Below are positions 1 to 5,552 of a stretch of DNA of 9,003 bases, piece after piece (within the stretch, counting starts at the first letter, position 1; each line of letters starts with the position of its first letter). Source of the DNA: a candidate division WOR-1 bacterium RIFOXYB2_FULL_48_7 (GTDB lineage: Bacteria; Margulisbacteria; WOR-1; O2-12-FULL-45-9; XYB2-FULL-48-7); the NCBI GenBank assembly GCA_001771615.1, contig MEUF01000048.1:1-9003 (forward strand). Reading direction: 5' to 3'. The notes under the pieces were generated by a model. The model was not told the DNA's origin, searched no databases, and saw only the letters and a list, made by a program, of their open reading frames with translations. A program made the translations under genes and the position numbers.

Positions 1-104
1 GTGGGGCCTTGGGTTGCGGCTGGGAAAATGGTCGGCCAATAGTTGACCAGGGCATAAACCAGAGCAGCCAGGACAACCCCTATAGTTAATAGTTGACGGT
101 TCAT
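1..104 (-). CDS. Partial: N-terminus of single-anchor membrane protein following PilO
   Basis: The first 34 codons of a gene that runs off the left edge. It starts at an ATG (102-104), one base after the PilO stop codon, so it is probably translationally coupled to pilO. The visible residues form a short N-terminus (MNRQ), one hydrophobic helix at about residues 5-20, and then a Pro/Ala/Thr-rich stretch. This fits a bitopic inner-membrane protein with most of its mass outside the cytoplasm. The position after PilO is where PilP sits in type IV pilus operons, and where GspN or GspC might sit in a type II secretion operon. PilP is normally a lipoprotein, but no Cys or lipobox is present in the visible part, so a GspC/GspN-like or unrelated anchor protein is equally possible. 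No strong Shine-Dalgarno sequence is visible. The family cannot be decided from 34 residues. Confidence 0.6.
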   Translation of the reverse strand, partial: MNRQLLTIGVVLAALVYALVNYWPTIFPAATQGP

Positions 105-105
105 A

Positions 106-612
106 TCAGTAATACGCAGTCAGGAGTAATTTAACATTTATGCCTGACTCTTCCCCCTTTGTTGCTTCCAAATTATCAACAAAAATCATCCGCTGGGAAC
201 GATGGAGCATGACAAAAAAATCATAAAGATTGCGGTAACTGCCAGAGGCGCTTAGGTTGAACTTAAAGCCTTCTGTGCCGTCGCTGGGCAGGGGCTGGAT
301 TGAGAGCAGCGTCAGTTTTGATTTTGTGGTTGCCTGGGAAAGGTCTTTAAGGATGGCCAAAGATCTTTTCTCATGCGGGACAATAGATTTTTCGGGCAAA
401 TTACCAAATTTAGCTTCGATTTCTTTAAGGGCTTGCACTCTTTGTTCAGCTGTTTTTAGCTCGGTCTGCAAGGCCCTGATTTCACTGTTGGTCTTGGTGA
501 TCGTATCCCAAAGCGGGGAAAGCAGAAAGAGATAAAAGAGATAAAAGGCAACGGCAAATCCGCCGATGACCATCAGTAATTTGTCCCTCTCGGTTATTTT
601 AAGGTTATTCAT
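106..612 (-). CDS. pilO: Type IV pilus inner-membrane platform protein PilO (GspM-like)
   Basis: A 168-residue bitopic membrane protein. It has a short cytoplasmic N-terminus with the 'TERDK' pattern common in PilO/GspM, a transmembrane helix at about residues 12-32, a coiled-coil segment at about 36-68, and a small C-terminal domain at about 85-168. That last domain has the PilO-type stretch GSYRNLYDFF (124-133) followed by a basic strand and 'IFVDNLEA'. In known systems PilO pairs with PilN through the coiled coil and ferredoxin-like domain. The pair forms the periplasmic ring that links the PilM/motor side to the secretin side. At 168 residues it is a little shorter than typical PilO (about 200). 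The gene starts two bases after the PilM-PilN stop, as expected for obligate partners. The start codon has only a weak GGGGA-like site about 16 bases upstream, so coupling is the likelier mode of initiation. Confidence 0.88.
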   Translation of the reverse strand: MNNLKITERDKLLMVIGGFAVAFYLFYLFLLSPLWDTITKTNSEIRALQTELKTAEQRVQALKEIEAKFGNLPEKSIVPHEKRSLAILKDLSQATTKSKLTLLSIQPLPSDGTEGFKFNLSASGSYRNLYDFFVMLHRSQRMIFVDNLEATKGEESGINVKLLLTAYY

Positions 613-614
613 GG

Positions 615-2192
615 TTATTCTTTGATCATCCCCGTGATCTCAAAATTTAGGGCATCAAGATTATATTCATTGTTTTTGGTTGCCTGGACCAGGGCCAGGT
701 TGGACAAATAGGGCGAATTGGCCAGCGCCAGCATGAAGCGCGAGAGGGTATTCTCGGCTGTGTCGCCACTTTCAAAGGCAGTTCCCCAGATATGTAAGGA
801 GGAGGGGGTTAAATTCAGGGTGGTTAAAAAGGCATTGCCTGGCATCTGCCGGCTGATTTCGATCATTATGACCGGTAATCGGGTGCTGCGGAAGGTGAAA
901 TCCTTTAAAGCTAAGCGCTTCTTTTCTTCTTCCCGGGAGGCCTGTTCAATTGAATTGAGACGGGCCAGGCTCGGCGCCAGGACAGCTAATTTTTCTTTCA
1001 ATTGTTTGGTTTCACTATTCAGCATGGTCAAACGTAAGAAAAAGGCCAGGTAAATTAGGGTAAAAAGTATGACCAGCAGGCCAATAAGATATCTTGGCTG
1101 CAGATAGGTTTGCATCAGGACCTTCCAATGATGTTTAACCTCTTCGGGCAGCAAATTTATCTTACTAAGATCGGCTTGTGTTGCCCCGACCGCGGCAGAA
1201 AGCCGCGGGTCGAGATTCGGTTGGGTGGTGGGGAGGGTGAGGGGGATGCCCAATCCATCGCCGATAAATTCCTTCAGGTTGGGGGTCAGTGTACTGCCGC
1301 CGGTAAAGATGATTTTATTGATTGTTCCTTCCCCGGTTTGGCCTTTGTAATACTCAAAAGTCCGGGAAATCTCGGCTTGAATTTTTTCCAGTGCCGGCCT
1401 GACCATAGCCTGGAGCTGGGTGGCCGGGATATCCTTGATATTGGGATAATTGACAGTCTCAATCGGTATCCCGTTTTCGGTTTTGAGCTTTTCTGCTTCA
1501 GCGGAGGTGATTTCAACCTGGCCGGCATCGGTCATGAACTGTCCCGACATGGCCTGGGTAATTGTTTCCCCGCCAATGGCCAGTTCCCGGTTGAATTCAA
1601 AGTTGCCGTTGCGGAACAGGGAAATGTTGGTAGACCGCTTGCCCATATAAATAATCGAAGCGATCTTATTCCCCTCGCCGGTTAAATCCGGATGGTAGAG
1701 CGCCTGGAGTGCTTCGGGGAGGATGGTTATTCCAACCAACTTGAGCCCGGCCCGGCTGATGATTGATTGGGCCTCCAGGTACATTTTTTTGCTGATACAG
1801 GCAGCCACATAATCAATTTTGCCGCCAGCCGGATCACTGTTCGGCAAAGGATAATAGTCGACTAGGGCTGACTCGATCGGATAGGGGATCTCTTCGGCAA
1901 ATTTCCAGTTGATCGCCTGGGCGGTCTCTTCCTGGGAAAGCTGAGGGATAGTAAAAAGTTTGACGAAGGTTTCCGGACCGCCGACGACCAAAACGGCTTC
2001 TGTCCCTTTGATTTTTTTGCTTTGGACCAGCTGCTTTAAGACGGCGGTTTTGGCCTCTTCCAGTTGCGGGTGTTTATCGAGCAGTTCAAATGGGACCTCA
2101 TCCATACCCCAGTTTTTTATAACCGGCCCATTGTCGAGCTTTTCTACCTCGACAACTTTTACCACAGTGACTCGCAGGTCAATCCCGATCAT
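615..2192 (-). CDS. pilMN: PilM-PilN fusion: actin-like cytoplasmic domain joined to PilN (GspL-like architecture)
   Basis: A 525-residue protein. Residues 1-340 are a PilM-type actin/FtsA-like fold, with the family-typical segment INWKFAEEIPYPIES (94-108) and an adenosine-motif-like strand with TGGS (298-301). At 345-351 is INLLPEE, the conserved peptide that opens free-standing PilN and docks on PilM. It is followed by a transmembrane helix (about 368-386), a coiled coil (about 392-430) and a PilN-like C-terminal domain to 525. The protein therefore joins the cytoplasmic ring and the PilN half of the periplasmic ring in one chain, as GspL does in type II secretion. Two nucleotide-binding motifs look degenerate: the N-terminus reads GIDLRVTVVK where GIDIGSSSVK is usual, and the second phosphate motif reads IYMGKRSTN where an Asp-Ile-Gly is usual. 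ATP binding is therefore doubtful. An in-frame stop lies three codons upstream of the ATG, so no longer start with a standard codon exists. No Shine-Dalgarno sequence is present; see the promoter entry. Confidence 0.92.
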   Translation of the reverse strand: MIGIDLRVTVVKVVEVEKLDNGPVIKNWGMDEVPFELLDKHPQLEEAKTAVLKQLVQSKKIKGTEAVLVVGGPETFVKLFTIPQLSQEETAQAINWKFAEEIPYPIESALVDYYPLPNSDPAGGKIDYVAACISKKMYLEAQSIISRAGLKLVGITILPEALQALYHPDLTGEGNKIASIIYMGKRSTNISLFRNGNFEFNRELAIGGETITQAMSGQFMTDAGQVEITSAEAEKLKTENGIPIETVNYPNIKDIPATQLQAMVRPALEKIQAEISRTFEYYKGQTGEGTINKIIFTGGSTLTPNLKEFIGDGLGIPLTLPTTQPNLDPRLSAAVGATQADLSKINLLPEEVKHHWKVLMQTYLQPRYLIGLLVILFTLIYLAFFLRLTMLNSETKQLKEKLAVLAPSLARLNSIEQASREEEKKRLALKDFTFRSTRLPVIMIEISRQMPGNAFLTTLNLTPSSLHIWGTAFESGDTAENTLSRFMLALANSPYLSNLALVQATKNNEYNLDALNFEITGMIKE

Positions 2193-2200
2193 TTGAATTT

Positions 2201-2228
2201 ATTATAATTGATGGGCTGGGCTTGTCAA
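2201..2228 (-). promoter_or_regulatory. Near-consensus sigma70-type promoter for the pilMN-pilO segment, probably giving a leaderless mRNA
   Basis: Reading the minus strand, a perfect TTGACA (2223-2228) is followed by a 16-base spacer and a perfect TATAAT (2201-2206). The -35 box overlaps the stop codon of the upstream pseudopilin gene. Only eight bases separate the -10 box from the pilMN ATG at 2192, so a transcript starting about seven bases after the -10 would begin within one or two bases of the start codon. No Shine-Dalgarno sequence is present in the 32-base gap. The boxes are seen directly. Promoter activity and leaderless translation are inferences. A separate internal promoter would let the assembly platform be expressed apart from the upstream pseudopilins and glycosyltransferases. 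Confidence 0.7.
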
Positions 2229-3457
2229 TAAACTTCTTTCCAGTCAGTAATGGTAAAACCGGCCGAAGATTCGCCGCCGTTCTCAAAACCGAAAGGAATA
2301 GTTGAGGGGAGTTTGCTGGGATCATAGGTAACGACTGTGCTATTGGCAAAAGTCCCGACTTGGTTGACCACCACCGAACCATTCAGCCTAGTGCTGTTGG
2401 TCATATTAATGGAATTCGCGTACAACAAACCGTTAAAAGTTGTTGAATTAAGCGAAGTGACTGAGCCACTAGGTGCCAAAATTACACCGGCAAAAGTTGA
2501 AGAATTGTTAAAGACAACATCGCCATTGGAATACAACAACGCTTCGCTTGGTATGGCCTGCCCGTTGTTTATGCTGATGCTGCCGTCGGCAATAATGTGG
2601 AAATTGGCGCCGACCCGAGAATTGTTGCTAAAGGTTGCTGTCCCTTTAACAATAACCGTTATGTTGTCGCCCAGGCGGGCGGTGTTGGAAAGGTTGAAGT
2701 TGCCTGTCGTGGCGACGATTGTCCCCGGCCCGTTAATCCGGGCAGTATTACTGACGTTGATCGAAGTGTAATAATATGTTCCGCCGCTTAGGTTCATGGT
2801 GCCGCTGCTTAAATTCAGGGCTGATCCGGCCCCATGATCAGTTTCATTCAACAGGTTTTCATAATAGGTGGTATCAAAGGTTATCGGTTCCAGCGGGTCA
2901 ATAATCGATTCCCAGGAAGCGCAGGTGGCGCTGTTTTGCAGGGTTAAGCTGTCGCTATACATGGTGCCATTTTGCAGTTTAGCCGAGTTGGTCATGACTA
3001 CTGCGCCATTGTAATAAAAGTCGCCATAAACGGCGGCGGAATTGGTGATATACAATGTGGCCGATGGGTCCAGGGCGCAAAGGGCATAATCAAAACCAAA
3101 CGGTAACCCCCCTTTCTTGAATTCAGCTTGGATTGTGCGGCTAACTCCATTGGCCGTGCCGGTGACCTGGACGACGCAATTGCGCATGGTTTGAGAGGCA
3201 TAGGCAACACTAAAGCTGCCGCTTCCCAGGGCAATTGGCCCTAAAGCCGGGTTATCGGAAAAATCACTGTCTGCTGCCAGGGTGGTGGCAACCAGGTAGC
3301 GCATCCCCCCTTCAGCGATATTGAGCGCCTGCAGGCCATAGTAATTTCTGGTCGAAGCAATATTTTGACCGGAAACCAGCGAGACCGCCAAGGCGGAAAT
3401 AATTCCCACAGCCACCATGACAAAAATGGACGTGATTATTATTTGCCCTTTTCTCAT
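2225..3457 (-). CDS. PilX/GspK-like tip pseudopilin with Asn-rich beta-solenoid-like C-terminal domain
   Basis: A 410-residue protein. It has a short basic leader (MRKG), a hydrophobic helix at about residues 5-29, and the segment NYYGLQALNIAEGGMRYLV (38-56), which matches the 'A-x-AE-G' helix of PilX and GspK N-termini. If Gly4 is the prepilin peptidase site, position +5 is Thr rather than Glu. That is a feature of GspK-type proteins that cap a pseudopilus. Residues about 25-115 look like the pilin stalk and a first beta domain. Residues about 135-375 are Asn/Ser/Thr-rich with a recurring hydrophobic-x-N-S/T pattern every 17-21 residues, typical of a beta-solenoid. There are three Cys (94, 127, 179), so a disulfide is possible. 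The start overlaps the previous stop as ATGA and has an AAGGA ribosome-binding site. It is the fourth of four pseudopilin genes, in the K position. It may be a structural cap or an adhesive or substrate-binding tip. The binding partner is unknown. Confidence 0.8.
   Translation of the reverse strand: MRKGQIIITSIFVMVAVGIISALAVSLVSGQNIASTRNYYGLQALNIAEGGMRYLVATTLAADSDFSDNPALGPIALGSGSFSVAYASQTMRNCVVQVTGTANGVSRTIQAEFKKGGLPFGFDYALCALDPSATLYITNSAAVYGDFYYNGAVVMTNSAKLQNGTMYSDSLTLQNSATCASWESIIDPLEPITFDTTYYENLLNETDHGAGSALNLSSGTMNLSGGTYYYTSINVSNTARINGPGTIVATTGNFNLSNTARLGDNITVIVKGTATFSNNSRVGANFHIIADGSISINNGQAIPSEALLYSNGDVVFNNSSTFAGVILAPSGSVTSLNSTTFNGLLYANSINMTNSTRLNGSVVVNQVGTFANSTVVTYDPSKLPSTIPFGFENGGESSAGFTITDWKEVY
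2333..3055 (-). repeat. Degenerate protein repeat (Asn ladder) encoding a putative beta-solenoid
   Basis: In the GspK/PilX-like protein, Asn residues followed by Ser, Thr or Gly after a hydrophobic strand recur at residues 139, 157, 175, 237, 258, 279, 298, 318, 337, 354 and 372. Spacing is 18, 18, then (after a 62-residue interruption) 21, 21, 19, 20, 19, 17 and 18. The local pattern is roughly hydrophobic-x-N-S/T-A/S/T-x-hydrophobic-x-G. Regular spacing near 18-21 residues with stacked Asn suggests rungs of a right-handed solenoid, with an insertion at about 179-232 that contains Cys179. The repeat is at protein level only; the DNA copies have diverged. Confidence 0.6.
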
Positions 3458-3954
3458 AAATTCCTTATCCTGGCCGAAGATTCCAGCGTAATGGGTGAGG
3501 TCCCCCCCGGTTGCATGGTCAGCCGGACCCTGATCGAGCGGATATTATTGATGACCGCAGTTGAGTTGCCGCTAGAATCCAGATAGGTAAAATTTATGCC
3601 AGAAAGGTTGGTAATCAGTGGGCTGCCATTACGTAACAATTGATTGCCGCTGGCGGTGTAACTGACAGTCTGGGAATTGATGTCATTAAACGCGCAATAA
3701 GTAGCAATCGCCGTGATTATGTTTTGCGGCTTATTGATCCCTTTGATTTCGGTTACCATTCGATTGAGCGAATTCCTGCCCAAATTAAGAGTTGATTCTT
3801 TATTGGAAGTGACAACCCAGGCCTGGAAAGCCGAAAAAATAAAGCTGGCGATCACCACGGAAAGGATGACCAAAATCGTCGCGGTGACAGCCGCTTCGAT
3901 CAGGGTAAACCCGGGCAGGGGCTTAGTAGGTTGTATCCAGCGTCGTAATTTCAT
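3454..3954 (-). CDS. Minor pseudopilin, GspJ/PilW-like
   Basis: A 166-residue prepilin-like protein. It has a 15-residue leader rich in basic residues ending in Gly15, then FTLIE (16-20), giving Phe at +1 and Glu at +5 of the mature protein. A hydrophobic helix (about 16-45) follows. This is the class III signal processed by a PilD-type peptidase. The leader is longer than those of the two preceding pseudopilins, which is common in PilW/GspJ. The C-terminal half is predicted to be beta-rich and includes NFTYLDSSGN (121-130) and the strand IRVRLTMQPGG (141-151), a pattern seen at the end of PilW/GspJ-like proteins. The ATG at 3954 is the only usable start that keeps the leader, although it lies 32 bases inside the previous gene. 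A GGGA-like ribosome site sits just upstream. It is expected to form part of a tip complex with its H, I and K neighbours. Confidence 0.85.
   Translation of the reverse strand: MKLRRWIQPTKPLPGFTLIEAAVTATILVILSVVIASFIFSAFQAWVVTSNKESTLNLGRNSLNRMVTEIKGINKPQNIITAIATYCAFNDINSQTVSYTASGNQLLRNGSPLITNLSGINFTYLDSSGNSTAVINNIRSIRVRLTMQPGGTSPITLESSARIRNL
3461..3471 (-). promoter_or_regulatory. Ribosome-binding site of the GspK/PilX-like gene
   Basis: Reading the minus strand, AGGATAAGGAA lies three bases before the ATG at 3457, giving two overlapping Shine-Dalgarno-like cores (AGGA) at about 4 and 10 bases. It supports this start over later ones and lies inside the 3' end of the preceding gene. Confidence 0.55.
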
Positions 3955-4312
3955 ATGTCCCGCTTAAATTGCCTCCCCAAACGTAAGCTGTCACGTTTTT
4001 GTAGTTTGTGCCAAGCCCGACATCGGTATTAAGGTCGCCGGCCTGGACATTTTTTACCGAAATCCGGTATGAATAATTATTAAAAGGGGCGGGAAAAGCT
4101 GTGGGTGAGACGTCGACCAGGGCGGCAAAGCCTTTGGCCAGGTATTCCTCGAGCACTTCTTGGGCCAAAAATGTTTTGGTATTTGTATCCTGGTCGAGAT
4201 TGGTTTTTGGAGTGATGGTTATAAAAACGGTCATTAACAAGTAAAAAGAAATCCCGATGATCATCATACCGACGATGGTTTCAACCAACGTAAAACCTCT
4301 ACGGGCGGTCAT
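3923..4312 (-). CDS. Minor pseudopilin, GspI/PilV-like
   Basis: A 129-residue prepilin-like protein with a six-residue leader (MTARRG) and mature start FTLVE, so Phe is +1 and Glu is +5. A hydrophobic helix spans about residues 7-33. The following helix contains FLAQEVLEEYLAKGF (48-62), like the Ala/Glu-rich post-stalk helix of GspI and PilV. The C-terminus holds a strand YKNVTAYVWGG (104-114), comparable to the 'k-x-ϕ-T/x-V-x-W' strand of that family. Length fits GspI (about 120-130). It overlaps the preceding gene by an ATGA junction, and a strong GGGAGGA site lies 10 bases before the ATG. It likely joins the J- and K-like proteins in the initiating tip complex. The assignment to GspI versus PilV rests on order and length, since the two families are hard to separate by eye. 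Confidence 0.85.
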   Translation of the reverse strand: MTARRGFTLVETIVGMMIIGISFYLLMTVFITITPKTNLDQDTNTKTFLAQEVLEEYLAKGFAALVDVSPTAFPAPFNNYSYRISVKNVQAGDLNTDVGLGTNYKNVTAYVWGGNLSGTYEITTLDTTY

Positions 4313-4821
4313 TGGCTGTAAATCCTCCCGCTCTCCGGGGTAAAGAATATGCGACGGGTCTGGCCATCTTTGGATATGGTAACATAACTTTCCTGGGAAA
4401 TAATATAGCCGAATTTATCGGTGTAGGGCACCCCCAGGGGATTAATTTCAACCACTGTGCCCCCCCCTTCGATCGAGATGTCGCTGATTAGCGTCCCAAA
4501 TTGCTCGCCCAGATTAACCACCAGGGTTTGGCCCAGGTGGGCCGGGTTTTCGGCCAGGCTTTCGCTGGTTCCGTTGAGCAGATAGATACTATAGCGGTTG
4601 GTTGGATCAGCCTCGAAGGCCACCCCGTACCATTTGCCGTTGCCGCTGGCCATGGCCTGGGCGTAACGCAGGTCGGAAACCAGTTTTTCGGTGGCAGCAT
4701 TGAATTGGATTGCCCTCAGGGCATTGTTGATGGCCACCATGATAACAACGGCCATGATAGCGGTCACTATAATGACCATGACCAGCTCCACCAGTGTAAA
4801 GCCTTTTTTCACTTCGGCCAT
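4309..4821 (-). CDS. Pseudopilin, GspH/FimT-like
   Basis: A 170-residue prepilin-like protein. It has a seven-residue leader (MAEVKKG), mature start FTLVE with Glu at +5, and a long hydrophobic helix (about 8-32). The next segment, ATEKLVSDLRYAQAMASGNG (43-62), is the characteristic GspH/FimT stretch, in which a helix ends in 'L-x-x-A-R/Q-x-x-A'. The rest is beta-rich and ends in RRIFFTPESGRIY (156-168), a typical closing strand-turn-strand of GspH-like proteins. It is the first of four pseudopilin genes, starting one base after the glycosyltransferase stop. No clear Shine-Dalgarno site is seen, so coupling to the upstream gene is likely. It lacks the short conserved C-terminus of major pilins, so it is probably not the main filament subunit. 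Confidence 0.85.
   Translation of the reverse strand: MAEVKKGFTLVELVMVIIVTAIMAVVIMVAINNALRAIQFNAATEKLVSDLRYAQAMASGNGKWYGVAFEADPTNRYSIYLLNGTSESLAENPAHLGQTLVVNLGEQFGTLISDISIEGGGTVVEINPLGVPYTDKFGYIISQESYVTISKDGQTRRIFFTPESGRIYSQ
4323..4329 (-). promoter_or_regulatory. Strong ribosome-binding site for the GspI/PilV-like gene
   Basis: GGGAGGA on the minus strand, 10 bases before the ATG at 4312 and inside the end of the GspH-like gene. It is the best Shine-Dalgarno match in the window and supports this start. Confidence 0.6.
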
Positions 4822-4822
4822 T

Positions 4823-5551
4823 CTAACACTTTGGAGTGAATTGTGTAAACTTTATCAAACCGCTTTTGTGCAAAAGCAGCTTGCCGCAAACCAGAAGAGT
4901 TTGCCAGCCATAGGCTGTGCTGCGCCAAAAATTTATTTCCGAGGCTTCGGGAAAATAGCGGCAGGGGACAGATGTCTCGCCGGCCCGGAATTTGTTGGCT
5001 GCTGCCTGGGCGAGCATTTCGCTGTCAAAGACAAAGTCATTTGAGTTTTCTTCCAGCCTGATCGTTGTGAGTAATTGAGCATTGAAAGCCCGGAAACCTG
5101 AATGGTATTCGGACAGCTTTAATCCCATGACCAGATTTTCCACCCAGGACAAAAAACGGTTGGAAATGAATTTATAGAAGGGCATGGTTTCGGCCCCGCT
5201 CAAAATACGCGAACCCATCATCAGGTCTTTTTCTCCTTTGATGATAGGCGCGATCATCTGAGGGATTTTGGTGGCGTCATACTGCCAGTCGGGGTGGACC
5301 ATTACCACCACATCGGCTTGCAGAGCCAGCGCTTCCCGGTAAAGCATCTTCTGGTTGCCGCCATAACCAAGGTTGCAGGGGGTTTGCAGGACGCGAATGC
5401 CCAGAGAGCGGGCAATTTCGACAGTTTGATCATGGGAGCAGTCGTCACCGAGGATTATTTCATTGACACAATCCTTGGGAATGTCAGCGACGGTCTTGGC
5501 CAATGTTTTAGCGGCATTGTAAGCCGGCATGATGACGATGACTTTATGCAT
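4823..5551 (-). CDS. Soluble family-2 (GT-A) glycosyltransferase
   Basis: A 242-residue glycosyltransferase. It has the N-terminal strand and motif MPAYN (8-12), the nucleotide-binding Asp pair in GDDCSHD (35-41), and HPDWQYD (86-92) at the place of the usual D-x-D metal site. It also has GSRILSG (113-119) and SEYHSGFRAF (147-156), the acceptor-side motif seen in DPM-like GT2 enzymes. There are no transmembrane helices, so it probably works at the cytoplasmic membrane face on a lipid or nucleotide-sugar substrate. The HPD form of the metal motif occurs in a recognised GT2 subgroup and need not mean loss of activity. Donor and acceptor cannot be read from the sequence. It sits one base after the DUF2079 gene and one base before the first pseudopilin gene, so it bridges the glycan and filament blocks. 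Confidence 0.88.
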   Translation of the reverse strand: MHKVIVIMPAYNAAKTLAKTVADIPKDCVNEIILGDDCSHDQTVEIARSLGIRVLQTPCNLGYGGNQKMLYREALALQADVVVMVHPDWQYDATKIPQMIAPIIKGEKDLMMGSRILSGAETMPFYKFISNRFLSWVENLVMGLKLSEYHSGFRAFNAQLLTTIRLEENSNDFVFDSEMLAQAAANKFRAGETSVPCRYFPEASEINFWRSTAYGWQTLLVCGKLLLHKSGLIKFTQFTPKC

Positions 5552-5552
5552 A

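Noticed and set aside
38..97. Direct repeat AATAGTTGAC at 38-47 and 88-97
   Set aside because: Only ten bases, both copies lie in coding sequence in different frames, and no third copy or symmetry was seen. Chance is the simplest explanation.
1110..1685. A 191-codon open frame on the plus strand
   Set aside because: It lies entirely antisense to the PilM half of pilMN, which has clear family motifs. Its translation shows no recognisable domain or ribosome site, so it is a shadow frame.
2193..2224. Possible intrinsic terminator in the gap before pilMN
   Set aside because: No GC-rich inverted repeat followed by a T-run is visible on the minus strand. The gap is explained by the promoter boxes.
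2337..2771. A 144-codon plus-strand open frame with hydrophobic character
   Set aside because: It is antisense to the Asn/Ser/Thr-rich repeat, whose codon bias produces hydrophobic residues on the other strand. No independent evidence supports a gene.
4823..5551. Loss of activity in the soluble glycosyltransferase because HPD replaces the usual D-x-D
   Set aside because: The HPD-x-QYD form recurs in a recognised GT2 subgroup and the other motifs are intact, so it is more likely a subgroup trait than inactivation.
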